DNA of 64,000 bases. It comes from Bacteroidota bacterium (GTDB lineage: Bacteria > Bacteroidota > Bacteroidia > AKYH767-A > 2013-40CM-41-45). Below are positions 37,819 to 47,216 of the stretch, piece by piece. The notes under the pieces were generated by a model. It was not told the origin of the DNA. It searched no databases and was given only the letters and a program-made list of their open reading frames with translations. How positions within the stretch are numbered: position 1 is the first letter of the stretch; each line of letters opens with the position of its first letter. A program made the position numbers and the translations under genes. The stretch covers positions 62,001-126,000 of the forward strand of contig JADJFC010000010.1 in assembly GCA_016708785.1 (NCBI GenBank), read 5' to 3'.

Positions 37819-38349
37819 CTAAGCTACTGAAAAATCCAACTCCATAAAGAGCAAATACTGACGGAACTCTTCCGGTATTTCTACCTCCGAATATACAGGA
37901 ATATCCTTAAAACCAAAACTCCTGTAAAGTGAATGTGCAGCTTCCATAAACTTCGGACTATCTAATCGAACCTTTTTGTAACCGGTATCTTTTGCAGCAT
38001 TCAACAAAGATTGTAAAATCGCTCGACCAGCTCCGACTTTTCTGAAATTGGGATCAACATACATTCGTTTGATCTCTCCTATTTCACTGTTGATACTTTT
38101 CAAGCATCCAATACCACACGCTTTGTCATCAATGAATGCAAACATCAATCGTCCATGTGGCGGAAGAAACTTGCTGATCAATTTAATGTCATTCTCCACA
38201 GCCTCCTTCGGATTATGTGGATGAACACCATACAATGCTTGCATATTATCGTTTCCCCATGTCAGATAATCTGTCCAAAGTTGTCGGATGTATTCAATGT
38301 CGGCAGGAATTTCCGCGTTGCGGATTTGTACATTGGAAGTCGTGTTCAT
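37819..38349 (-). CDS. GNAT-family N-acetyltransferase
   Basis: A 176-residue protein starting MNTTSNVQIRNAEIPADIEY. The acetyl-CoA-binding motif A is IKRMYVDPNFRKVGAGRAIL (R-x-x-G-x-G type). Motif B is YKKVRLDSPKFMEAAHSLYR followed by SFGFKDI. The complete GNAT fold fits the length. The acceptor is unknown; amino-acid-like or small-molecule substrates are typical. It lies 57 bp upstream of the VOC gene on the same strand and may share its transcript. Confidence 0.9.
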   Translation of the reverse strand: MNTTSNVQIRNAEIPADIEYIRQLWTDYLTWGNDNMQALYGVHPHNPKEAVENDIKLISKFLPPHGRLMFAFIDDKACGIGCLKSINSEIGEIKRMYVDPNFRKVGAGRAILQSLLNAAKDTGYKKVRLDSPKFMEAAHSLYRSFGFKDIPVYSEVEIPEEFRQYLLFMELDFSVA

Positions 38350-38405
38350 CTATGCCCGATTTTGAATGTAAATATTATTGTTCTCTGAAATCATAATAGA
38401 CAAAA

Positions 38406-39803
38406 TTACTCTTCCACAATAAACTTTCCGGTTTCAATCTGATTGCCGGAAGTTATTAGCTGATAAAAATAAAGTCCGACACTAAGAGATTTTATATCTA
38501 ATTTAAATTGGCGTTCATTAATATTACCAATCAACAACATTTCCTGTCCAAGCGAATTTAAAACTTTCAATTGTTTTATATTGCTTTTACTATCTCCAAT
38601 TTCAAAATTAATTTCATTAATGGCAGGATTTGGAAAAACTAAAACATGAGAGGTCTTTGAATTTGAAACATCAATGACTGACAAAACAAAATTTCCGGCA
38701 CTGTCAAGTTTAATTAAAACAGCATCAGCAAATGAAATTCCATAGTCGACATAGCCTGTTAACAAATAGCCACCATCGGAAGTCTGTGCAATATCATTTC
38801 CAAATTCATAATAGTATCCATCAAACCGCTTGCTCCACTCTCTGACTCCTGCTGTGTCTAACTTTGTAATAACTAGAGAATATCGTTCCGGATATGGAAA
38901 CATCATGGGGATATATTCTTTTGAAGAAAGAATATATCCGGTATTATTTTTACATTCTGCGATATAATTCGACTCTCCTAAATAATGGTTTTGCGTCCAA
39001 ATAGTATCGCCAACTGAATTAGTTCGAATGATATATGTTTGCCAATCTCCATCTATTATTTGAGCATCATAATTACCTACGATTATAAAGCCATTATCTG
39101 AAAGCTGTTGAACACATGTTGCTCGATCAAAACCTCCGCCGCCAAATGTCTTCGTCCAAAGTGTGTTGCCATTGGAATTTGTTTTAACAAGACATATATC
39201 TTGGTTTGTCAATGTCGGATCACTGTTACCGGTCATGATAAAACCACTGTCCGAAGTTTGTACAACTGACTCCAATATGACAGATTCATATTTCCTGGTC
39301 CAGATAGTGTCTCCCAAAGTATTTGTCAAATACAGTGTAGACAATGTATCATGACTGATAAAATAATAATTGCTATCGAATGTCTGTCCTACAGACCTTC
39401 CTCCATACGAATATAACTGAGTCGGGTATTCTTTCGCCCATAGAAAATTCCCCGCTGAATCAAATTTCAATAAATATGGATCGTTGGAAGCAACCTTTCC
39501 GGAAATAACATAATTGCTATCCTTTGTTTCAATTAAAGAATACGCAAATTCCATCCTTGGACTTTGTCCGATATACTTATCCCAAATGAGATTGCCAACA
39601 GAGTCAACCAACATTATATTGACATCAAAATCCGTAGTAAACTGACTATATGACGAACCTGCAATTAGATATTTCCCATCGTATCGTTCTATGACAGCAT
39701 TAATTAAATCGTCGTGCTGCTTACTGTATGATTTATTAAACAAAATCTGTCCAAAGGAAGTCTTCAACAGAAGAATCAGGGTGATTGTAAAAATTGGTTT
39801 CAT
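38406..39803 (-). CDS. Secreted propeller-like protein with T9SS type A sorting domain
   Basis: A 465-residue protein. The signal peptide is MKPIFTITLILLLKTSFGQ. The body has about eight repeats of 'QTSD.GF.I.G........D..L.K.NS.GN.LW.K.FGG' (for example VQTSDSGFIMTGNSDPTLTN), a beta-propeller pattern often called 'T9SS-associated SBBP-like'. The tail has VLVFPNPAINEINFEI, VLNSLGQEMLLI and LSVGLYFYQLI. It is similar in design to the protein at 3963-5495, and the two may be diverged paralogs. Upstream (39804-39958) is a T-rich intergenic repeat with one palindrome copy. Confidence 0.87.
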   Translation of the reverse strand: MKPIFTITLILLLKTSFGQILFNKSYSKQHDDLINAVIERYDGKYLIAGSSYSQFTTDFDVNIMLVDSVGNLIWDKYIGQSPRMEFAYSLIETKDSNYVISGKVASNDPYLLKFDSAGNFLWAKEYPTQLYSYGGRSVGQTFDSNYYFISHDTLSTLYLTNTLGDTIWTRKYESVILESVVQTSDSGFIMTGNSDPTLTNQDICLVKTNSNGNTLWTKTFGGGGFDRATCVQQLSDNGFIIVGNYDAQIIDGDWQTYIIRTNSVGDTIWTQNHYLGESNYIAECKNNTGYILSSKEYIPMMFPYPERYSLVITKLDTAGVREWSKRFDGYYYEFGNDIAQTSDGGYLLTGYVDYGISFADAVLIKLDSAGNFVLSVIDVSNSKTSHVLVFPNPAINEINFEIGDSKSNIKQLKVLNSLGQEMLLIGNINERQFKLDIKSLSVGLYFYQLITSGNQIETGKFIVEE

Positions 39804-39878
39804 TGTTTCTCTCTTTTTTTATTTGATACTTGAAATTTATCTTTTGCCATTCATCAAAAATCCGGTGTCTCCTCGTGT

Positions 39879-39894
39879 CCCGATAGTTATAGGG
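39879..39894. repeat. Diverged copy of the CCCGATAGCTATCGGG palindrome
   Basis: CCCGATAGTTATAGGG, two mismatches from the core, in the context GTGTCCC...GGGATTGTGT. It is followed by a T/C-rich stretch that resembles those at about 2770-2830 and 42176-42230. Confidence 0.55.
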
Positions 39895-39958
39895 ATTGTG
39901 TCTACCTCTTCTCCTTTTTCTCCCTTTTTTCCTCTATGAACTCTGTGTTAAAAAATTA

Positions 39959-42040
39959 TCATTCCCCTTTCACAAATCTCCCACGCATCTCCCCCACTCT
40001 CACAAAATAAATCCCCTTCGCCAGCCTCGAAATATCAATACGCGTTTTCCCTGCTGTGATCCGCCTGATCAATTGCCCCGTAGAGTTGTAAACCAACAAA
40101 TCATCATTCCGATTTTGCTCCGGTAATTTTACTTCCACAAAATCTGAAGCCGGATTCGGATAACACTCAATTTTATTTTCGCTGACCACTAACGCAGAAA
40201 TTCCTGTACTCAAATTGCTTGTGTCGCCATATAAAAGTATCGTCCCCCACTCTCCGGAAATGTATATACGATTCGTATCTGTCATCCACAACCCTTTGAT
40301 GCTATAACCATACGGGAGATCGGTGTTTTCCCATGTAGCACCGCCATCTCTGGTGCGATATAATTTGCAATTGTAATTGACAGTGCCTCCGCCAACAAAA
40401 CCATTCTGTTCATCAATAAAATGAAATGCATTTGCCGGTGATAAGCAAAAACTATTCTGCACCGTCCAAGTAACACCTGCATCTGTTGTTTTCATAATGT
40501 TGCCATAACCGGAAGTTGCCCAACCTGTGTCCGCATTTAAAAACTGAAGTTTGACAATACTATTTACTGATGGAAGATTTGGAATGGTATTCCATGTCGT
40601 TCCACCGTCGATTGTTTTGTAAATTCTATTTGCCCAACTTCCAATATATCCGGTTAGTGCATCTGTGAAAACAATGTCAAAAGCGGTATATGTAAATGTC
40701 GGAAGAGTTTGCTGCGTCCAGTTAGTGCCGCCATTTATGGTTTTAAATACAACTCCTTCATCGCCGCAAACCCAACCGGTATTTGCATCAAGAAAAAATA
40801 CTGAATACAGTGCCTTAGTAGTTCCGGTATTGACATTGGTAAATGACATTCCACCATCTATGGTCTTTTTCACAGCACCACCTTCACCGACAATGTAACC
40901 CAGATTGTTGTTCAGAAAAAACAAATCGTTGAAATCATACAAAGAAGAAGTTGGAAGATATGTCCATGTCTGACCGCCATTCATTGTCTTCAGAACTTTT
41001 CCGTGTTCGCCAACTGTAAATCCTGTGACAGCATCCGTAAATTGAATATTGTTGAAATGATAAAAATTATTTTCAGCCGCAATATCTACCCAGGTGTTTC
41101 CGCCGTCAACTGTCTTTTGAATATTACCTACCGATCCTGAAATAAATCCGTGTAACGAATCTGAAAATGCTATATTATAATTGTAATGATACGTTTGATT
41201 TTCCGTCTGCCAAGTTTGTCCACCATTCGAAGTGTGATAATAAAACGCTGTCGATAATGCATGTCCTCGCAATGAGTCCACAAAATAAACATCGTTCACC
41301 GGCGACGTTCCGCCACCATTCAATTGCCGTGTCCACGTATCACCGCTGTTGTCCGTGCGATAGATCTGTTCGAAATCAGCAGTACACCATCCGGTGCGGC
41401 CATTAAGAAAGAAAAGTGAATTGATGTTGTCGGAAGTAGCCGGTGGACAACTTGTCCACGTGTTACCACCATCAAATGTTCGGAAGATCATTCCCGCTTC
41501 GCCTGCAATAAAACCCGTATCTGCATTCACCATTACGATTGCTCGCGACATTTCCGTTGTGTTAAAATGCAGACTGTCCCATGTAACGCCACCATTATAA
41601 GTACGAAATACTTTTCCGCTATCACCACAAACCCATCCCGAATCCGCACTCAAAAAATCTACATCAGAAAAATTCGCTGCGAAAGGTATTGTGATCGAAG
41701 TCCATGAATCACCGCCGTCGACAGTCTTCGCAAGGAAGCCCTGTTCGTAATAGTATTTATTTCCATTGCCACATGCATATCCAATATTGTTATCCGTAAA
41801 ATCAACACCGGTCAATTGCGACAAGGATCCTGTCCACACAAATTTCCAATTGACACCTGCATCATCTGAACGAATAAAACTTCCTGTTAATCCAACAGCG
41901 ACGATTGTGTTGCTTGTAAGCACTTCCATGTCGTTGTAGTCATAACTAGTGGGCAATTGCGATTGCCATTGCATCGGTTCGACCTGGGCATTGCTAGTGA
42001 AATATGAAAGAAATAAAAGAAGTATGAGTGCGTTTTTCAT
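39959..42040 (-). CDS. YCF48/BNR-type propeller protein with T9SS type A sorting domain
   Basis: The start at 42040 (693 residues) gives signal peptide MKNALILLLFLSYFTSNA. The ATG at 42136 reads a foldback-repeat remnant and is rejected. The body has about thirteen Asp-box units, each 'KT.DGG.TW' (for example TVDGGDSWTS, TYNGGVTWDS and TINGGTNWTQ) with intervening 'F.D...GY..G..G'. This is the YCF48/BNR arrangement of photosystem-assembly-like or sialidase-like propellers. The tail has IECYPNPASDFVEVKL, VYNSTGQLIRR and LAKGIYFVRVG, ending in FVKGE. No sialidase catalytic residues are seen, so enzymatic activity is unlikely. It is probably secreted to the surface. Confidence 0.92.
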   Translation of the reverse strand: MKNALILLLFLSYFTSNAQVEPMQWQSQLPTSYDYNDMEVLTSNTIVAVGLTGSFIRSDDAGVNWKFVWTGSLSQLTGVDFTDNNIGYACGNGNKYYYEQGFLAKTVDGGDSWTSITIPFAANFSDVDFLSADSGWVCGDSGKVFRTYNGGVTWDSLHFNTTEMSRAIVMVNADTGFIAGEAGMIFRTFDGGNTWTSCPPATSDNINSLFFLNGRTGWCTADFEQIYRTDNSGDTWTRQLNGGGTSPVNDVYFVDSLRGHALSTAFYYHTSNGGQTWQTENQTYHYNYNIAFSDSLHGFISGSVGNIQKTVDGGNTWVDIAAENNFYHFNNIQFTDAVTGFTVGEHGKVLKTMNGGQTWTYLPTSSLYDFNDLFFLNNNLGYIVGEGGAVKKTIDGGMSFTNVNTGTTKALYSVFFLDANTGWVCGDEGVVFKTINGGTNWTQQTLPTFTYTAFDIVFTDALTGYIGSWANRIYKTIDGGTTWNTIPNLPSVNSIVKLQFLNADTGWATSGYGNIMKTTDAGVTWTVQNSFCLSPANAFHFIDEQNGFVGGGTVNYNCKLYRTRDGGATWENTDLPYGYSIKGLWMTDTNRIYISGEWGTILLYGDTSNLSTGISALVVSENKIECYPNPASDFVEVKLPEQNRNDDLLVYNSTGQLIRRITAGKTRIDISRLAKGIYFVRVGEMRGRFVKGE

Positions 42041-42092
42041 GGGGAGAATTTGCCATGAAGATACAGAAATATCTTTATAAGTTAATTGTGTT

Positions 42093-42172
42093 CCCCCTTG
42101 CTCGGCTGAATGTTGCGGATTTCGACTCTCTTTCAATTACGTAACCCATCAAGCGTCATTCCGCCGAGCGAG
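42093..42172. repeat. Internally deleted copy of the ~190-bp foldback element
   Basis: It contains the left-hand half (CTTGCTCGGCTGAATGTTG, then TCAATTACGTAACCCATCAA, then GCGTCATTCC) and closes with CGCCGAGCGAG. It lacks the central and right-hand internal parts seen at 49871-50056 and 54308-54498. It lies upstream of the YCF48-type gene. Confidence 0.7.
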
Positions 42173-42235
42173 ATTGTGATCTTTGTGTTTTTCTCCTTTT
42201 TCTCTGTGTTAAATTTTTGTATTCTTTAAAAAACA

Positions 42236-43006
42236 TCACTCGCCCGCAACCATCATTCTCCCAATCGAAAAAACTTTCCCGCTTTCAAATAATTCAACGA
42301 CATAAATACCTTCAGGTAAATTGTCTCGGTGCAACGTAATACTTTTTCCAAAAAGGTGATGTTGTGTCATCACAATTTCACCGAGTAAATTGTACACCGC
42401 TAAATTAGCATCAATCAAATTTGTTTCTGTCGTAATAATTGCTTCTGTAGTGAACGGTGATGGCGAAATTGTGATTGGATTAGGATGGTCAAGCCTAGGC
42501 ACTGCACTTATATCTTCCACAAGCGTGATCAGATCGAAATAACTATTCACTAATATCGGACCCGTACTTGTTCCGCCGTGAAGTAACACAACAGCTGTAT
42601 CACCCGGACCAAGTGTAAATTGCGAACTGCTGCTTAGGTACGTCCAGTTTGTTGAAGATGTAGTATCTCCCGCTTGTATATCTATAATTCCATTGTTGAT
42701 GGAACCAAAATATATTCCGGCAGGTGAAACCGTTTTTGCCCAACCAAAGTATGTAAGGCTGACCACTGACTACAGTCGGTAATTTTTGATAGGCAAATCC
42801 GGAAAGCATCCCTGAAGATTTCCTCCTTCAACTTCAATACACCAGTCCCCACCGCCGGTTGGTGCATCGTTGAATGAATAAGCGTTACAAGTCCATTCCC
42901 AATAAGAAAGATCGGGAGCTGACCACGTTTCGAAATTTCCATTAAATAATTGGGAAAAACTCTGTGAAGAAATAAGTAGAGAGAGAAGTAAAAGTTTCGT
43001 TTTCAT
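42236..43006 (-). CDS. Small T9SS type A cargo protein, two frameshifts
   Basis: The first frame from 43006 has signal peptide MKTKLLLLSLLISSQSFS and NGNFETWSAPDLSYWEWTCN. This is the start of a carbohydrate-binding-like domain often annotated near PCMD or 'T9SS-associated' modules. The product jumps frame near 42815 (into MLSGFAYQKLPTVVSGQPYI) and again near 42745 (into WAKTVSPAGIYFGSINNG), then stays open to the stop at 42236. The tail is type A: TISPSPFTTEAIITTE, VYNLLGEIVMT and LPEGIYVVELF. The repaired length is about 257 residues. Two indels within 70 bp suggest a poor local consensus or a real pseudogene. Confidence 0.8.
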
Positions 43007-43103
43007 TTGAGTTCGGTTTTATTGGTTAATGATTACCCTTTGAACGTTGGGTCTATATTCTACATGACAACTATTTCAGAGAATATGCTGCTTTGCCGTA
43101 AAA

Positions 43104-44515
43104 TTATTTTATTAAATACCGAATGGAGAATAGAATTTCCGTTTGATCGAAATATTGCTGTAGCGGATCTTCCCTTTTATAAATAGAATTTGGAAAATGA
43201 GCATAGGAAGGAGAAAGTTCTATGTTCACGCCTCTGATTATCGAATATTGTAAAGGATAACCCGACGCCATACGAGTACATCCATGAATTTAAATCCGCC
43301 GAATTTATTTTTCATATGTTAAATTGACTGCGTCATAAATGTACCCTTCACTTCCGATGAGCTTATTCAATCCAACCTGACCGTCAATGCTAATGTTGAA
43401 TTTGCCCGCAGGCAATAAATTGTAACGGATCCCAAGCGGAAATTCCAGATAAGAAATTTTATTTGTCACCACACCAGTTGAATCGCCATTAATATTTGAA
43501 TAGCCTCTGCCAATTGCAACTACCGGATCAGGCTGAGAAATTACATAATTAGTATCGTATTTATAAACGGCCTGATGAGACAATAATTCTTGTTCTATTG
43601 TTCTTATCCCAATTCCGGTGAACAATTCAGCTTTTTTGGAAATGTTACAATGTAGTTGCAAATGATAATTGAATGTTTAGAATATTCTTGTCGGATGAGT
43701 CACGATAGTTAGAGATGATCTGATAATCGCCCGACTCTTTGTACTTCGAATGCGAAATTGTTGGTGCAATTCCAAGTGAAATACTCCAGACTTTTTTTTA
43801 GCGGTGATTGATAGGCTATCTTTTTATCCACCACACTTTCCTTTTAGTTGTATCGACGACGGCCAATTGAGAAGTGTCTGCTCTCGATATCTCTTGTATG
43901 ATTTCTGCTTTCATTTCTGATCCTGAATCCGTTTTAATTGGCTCATTATAGAATGCAATTTCCTTTTGCGCATTTGGCTCTTCGCTATTTTGTATTGATT
44001 GAGTAGGAGGAGTTGCGAGTGTTTCAATAGCAGCTACAGCTACTTCCGGCTCAATTGGTTCTTTCCTCGGCTCTTTTGCTAGAGCGGATAAAGACGAACG
44101 GGTTTTTGTATTGGACTTTACCGACTCATTGATAGAATTGTTGCTTTTTTTATTTTCGAATTGTCGTTCTTCATTTGAATTTTGAACCTGGCTTGACATA
44201 CTTCCATTTTCAACAAGTGTATTAGTTACAATGTCAGTTGAATTTGGTTTATTAATAATTGCATTAGACGGTTGTTGAGCTTATCGTTTCCTTTAAATTA
44301 TTTTCGTTTTTACTCAGATCTTCTTTTTTTCTAAATAAGAAAGGACTGCCACCGATAAATGATGCAATCAAGAAGAAAATAATGAATCGTCTTCTTCGCT
44401 TTCTTTTCTGAATAGCGCTCTCAACCTTAGTCCAGACAGTAGCGTTTGGTGTCAGCGAAAAGTTTTCAGCAGAAGTCTTGAATTTATTATTCAGATCATC
44501 CATATGATTCATCAT
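43104..44515 (-). pseudogene. Two-membrane anti-sigma-like/outer-membrane beta-barrel protein, at least five frameshifts
   Basis: Read through indels near 44282, 43800, 43670, 43312 and 43225, this is a protein of about 470 residues. The cytoplasmic N-terminus (MDDLNNKFKTSAENFSLTPN, then VWTKVESAIQKRKRRRR) looks like the short anti-sigma segment of Bacteroidota barrel proteins. A transmembrane helix follows (FIIFFLIASFIGGSPFLF). Then comes a long Pro/Glu/Ser/Asn periplasmic linker (ALAKEPRKEPIEPEVAVAAI). Last is a barrel with VWSISLGIAPTISHSKYKES, CNISKKAELFTGIGIRTIEQ and NSWMYSYGVGLSF, ending EILFSIRYLIK. Its ATG overlaps the sigma-factor gene end, so the pair forms one operon. Whether the breaks are real decay or assembly noise is open. 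Confidence 0.8.
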
Positions 44516-45048
44516 TTTGTAAATTCTTTAATGCAGGATCAAGTTTTTGCATTAACATTTTCTTGCTTTCATATATTGAGATCGTGACGTACTTGGTTTT
44601 ATATTCAGCATCTTCCCGATCTCTTCGTGTGAATAACCTTCAATGGCATATAGGTTGAAAACAGCTTTACAACCCTCCGGCAATTGATGTATCAATTCCA
44701 TGAGTTCATCCGGATGTGATTCTTTCTCAAGTATAGTCTGATCAGGAACTTCTTCAATTGGAATTGCATTTACATGATCCGTAAAACGATGTCGTGCTTT
44801 AATACAATTGAGCGATGTATTGACGACAATCTTCCTTATCCATGGCCGAGCTCCCCATCGCCTTTCCATTGATCTAATTTTCTAAAAATGGTAATAAATG
44901 CTTCCTGTAAAAAATCTTCTGCCTCCTCATGCGAATTGGCATAGCGATAACACACACCAAGCATCTTCGGAGCATACAGCTCATAAAGATGCTTTGTGAA
45001 TCCTGTTTGCCCTTCAAGCATTCTTTTTACAAGTTCCGATTCATTCAA
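44496..45048 (-). CDS. ECF RNA polymerase sigma factor, two frameshifts
   Basis: Two frames (45048-44836 and 44869-44552) plus a third tail make a protein of about 184 residues when one base is added near 44848 (GDGELRPWIRKIVVN) and one A near 44562 (RKMLMQKLDPALKN). Region 2 is intact: HLYELYAPKMLGVCYRYANS, EEAEDFLQEAFITIFRKL. Region 4 is PEGCKAVFNLYAIEGYSHEE followed by IGKMLNIKPSTSRSQYMKAR, the -35-recognising HTH. It belongs to the RpoE-like (ECF) class common in Bacteroidota. The repaired stop at 44496-44498 overlaps the ATG of the barrel/anti-sigma gene (44515) by 20 bp. As assembled, neither part alone would be a working sigma factor. Confidence 0.87.
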
Positions 45049-45204
45049 GCAATTGCGTATTATTTACATGACAACTTTTATAGCTGAAATGCTGCTTCAT
45101 TATACCAAAATTATTGAATGTTCTCAGATAAACCGAAAAAGCTTGGATTTTATTGCAATAATCAGAGTCGGGTAGATTAAGATAGAATTACTGAAAAGGC
45201 ATTT

Positions 45205-45658
45205 TCAATCCCACACATACCGTTCATCATATTCCACATTATTTTCTTTAAGAAGTTCACGGTACTCATCCTGAAAATTCTTTATATCGTGATTACGATG
45301 CTGATTTGAAATATAGGAAATAATCGATTCCACTCTGGTCTCACTTACAGAAAACGCTCCATAGCCATCTTGCCAATAAAAGTTTTTTGTATGCATCGCC
45401 TTTTGTCTTTACCCATTTTGACGAATGAGATTTCACTTCTTCCAACAATTTCATCAACGGAATCTTTTTCGACAGCATACATAAAATGTGAATATGATCT
45501 GTATACCCGCCTATCTTTATCGTCTGGCATTCCAAATTATTACAAATGCCCGCCATATATGCGTGCAACTCATTTTCGATCTCCGGCAAAATAATTTTTT
45601 GGCGATGCTTTGTGCTAAAAACAATGTGCATATAATTTTTTACTAATGATTGGACCAT
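45205..45658 (-). CDS. tnpA: IS200/IS605-family Y1 transposase (TnpA), one frameshift
   Basis: The frame from 45658 (MVQSLVKNYMHIVFSTKHRQ) carries the HUH metal-binding motif as GGYTDHIHILCML. It leaves frame in a six-A run near 45385. Dropping one A gives KTKGDAYKNFYWQDGYGAFS followed by the second frame, which includes IISYISNQHRNHDIKNFQDE with the likely catalytic Tyr and ends VEYDERYVWD at 45205. The repaired length is 151 residues, the usual size for IS200/IS605 TnpA and for REP-associated tyrosine transposases. There is no adjacent tnpB. Hairpins next to it (45740-45758 and the 47.2-kb array) may be its substrates. Confidence 0.92.
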
Positions 45659-45739
45659 ACTTTTTTTTATTTCTTATTTCAAATATAAAATATCTTTTTT
45701 ATTGATGATGGTTTTCGTCGTTGATTCATCATCTTTTTT

Positions 45740-45758
45740 CGATGGGCGATGCCCATCG
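45740..45758. repeat. REP-like hairpin CGATGGGC-GAT-GCCCATCG
   Basis: An 8-bp stem with a 3-base loop, about 80 bp from the 5' end of the IS200-like transposase gene. It is followed by GCCCCTTCAGGGC, which is the left half of the target split by the IS4-family element. It is part of the same REP-like array that continues at 47217. Confidence 0.7.
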
Positions 45759-45782
45759 CTGACGGATGTCGCCCCTTCAGGG

Positions 45783-47216
45783 CAATGTCATTAAGTTGTG
45801 TCTCATAAAGCTCTTTTATAGTTCAGTTCTGTTTGATATTTACCAGACAGCTTTTTTGACTTTCGAATTCTAGGAAAGCTTCTTCCTGGCCTTATTGGTT
45901 CGTAAAATTTCATTTGTAATTGAGTGATTTCTTTCAGCGTTTTTTCAGGAAAACGATTTAAAATTAAGTTCGGAATGCGATTTTTCATTATTCCTATAGC
46001 CATATTTCTATTCATTTTATACTTGAATTTTCTCCGACAGGTCTTTTTTTCGATTTTAGACTGGCAACTATTTGCTAATATTGATTGAAGGTTGCCAATG
46101 AATACAGCGGCATAAAAATCCTGTAGTATTGAATTGACCTTTGTTCCACTAAAACATTCGATTTGTAAATAATTTTTTTGTGCATTATAGTTGGTTTCAA
46201 TTCCCCATCTCATAAAATATAAACCCTTAAATACTTTATGAGGATATTCATTTCTGTCGAATAAATTTGTCAAAAGAATCTCAATCTCTCCACCCTTTAG
46301 CTTAACCTTTATTGCTCGTACTTTTATTGTAGTTCCCTTCTTGATTTTACATCCTAGCTTGAATAATTCAGCAACATGATTTCCATCTGCTTCTAAGTAA
46401 ATAAATGTATCTTTTGCCTTTGAGTCAACAAACTCCCGCACCTTTGGATTCAATCCATGTTTAGTCCGCATTACATAGGGGATTGTTCTTTCTTGTTGAT
46501 GGTGCAGAAAAATGGTTGTAAAACCGGGATACACCCGATCATATAAATAAAGGTGATCCGATTGTGAAACATCTAACCAATTTTTAATGATTGTTTGTTC
46601 TCCTATATCAATTGGAAACAAATGGCAGGCAATCGAAACATTATTCAGAACATCATAGACACCCATAATGCGAGCCATAGCAACAGCGCCATGTTGATTT
46701 ACTTGTGTGCCAAAATAATTTATGACATCGGGCCGATTGATCATGGCCATTGTAGAGCCATCTACCGCTGCCAAAATCATCTTTTTCCATCGCTTGATAT
46801 TGCGTTTATTATTCACATAATTTTCATCCACCAGGTTGGCACAAAGAGTGCTGAAAAATTGATAAGACAGCTTTGAACGTTGTTGGGTAAAAGCAGATTT
46901 CGAGCACACCAAATCTGCTTTACCAATGGAAGAAAAAAACTCCTCTAGTTCTAATGCAACACTCTTCTTTGGGAGATTCAAAATGAATGCAACAAGACGT
47001 GAAAAGTTCAGTTTGCTATCGTCTACTGTAAAATGGTTCTTGTTTTCGATGAACATCTTTTTCAGATGAACATTTTCAATAAAATCTCGAATTAAATTTA
47101 GAATTACTAAATTTGAATCTGTCATAGGGTATTGGTTTGGTTACCATAAAGAACCAAGAAATTGGTTCTTTATCCCTATGATATTTAGAAAGTTATCCCT
47201 TAACTTAATGACATTG
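45783..47216 (-). mobile_element. IS4-family insertion sequence, 1,434 bp, with 15-bp terminal inverted repeats and 10-bp target duplication
   Basis: The left end is CAATGTCATTAAGTT (45783-45797), and its exact inverse is at 47202-47216. The flanks carry a direct repeat CCCTTCAGGG (45773-45782 and 47217-47226), which is the duplicated target. A 10-bp duplication is within the range known for IS4-family subgroups. The target is itself a REP-like palindrome. The single transposase gene fills the element. Ends and target site are intact, so the insertion looks recent. Confidence 0.9.
45803..47125 (-). CDS. IS4-family DDE transposase
   Basis: A 440-residue protein, intact. The first catalytic Asp is in MILAAVDGSTMAMINR, and the second in LYLYDRVYPGFTTIF (the DRxY-like motif). 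The Glu is in YFMRWGIETNYNAQKNYLQI, equivalent to the YREK-like region of IS4 transposases. The N-terminal 90 or so residues contain a helical DNA-binding region (NLPKKSVALELEEFFSSIGK). It fills nearly the whole element between the inverted repeats, starting 91 bp from the right end. The lack of indels here, while neighbouring host genes are frameshifted, is notable. Confidence 0.95.
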   Translation of the reverse strand: MTDSNLVILNLIRDFIENVHLKKMFIENKNHFTVDDSKLNFSRLVAFILNLPKKSVALELEEFFSSIGKADLVCSKSAFTQQRSKLSYQFFSTLCANLVDENYVNNKRNIKRWKKMILAAVDGSTMAMINRPDVINYFGTQVNQHGAVAMARIMGVYDVLNNVSIACHLFPIDIGEQTIIKNWLDVSQSDHLYLYDRVYPGFTTIFLHHQQERTIPYVMRTKHGLNPKVREFVDSKAKDTFIYLEADGNHVAELFKLGCKIKKGTTIKVRAIKVKLKGGEIEILLTNLFDRNEYPHKVFKGLYFMRWGIETNYNAQKNYLQIECFSGTKVNSILQDFYAAVFIGNLQSILANSCQSKIEKKTCRRKFKYKMNRNMAIGIMKNRIPNLILNRFPEKTLKEITQLQMKFYEPIRPGRSFPRIRKSKKLSGKYQTELNYKRAL

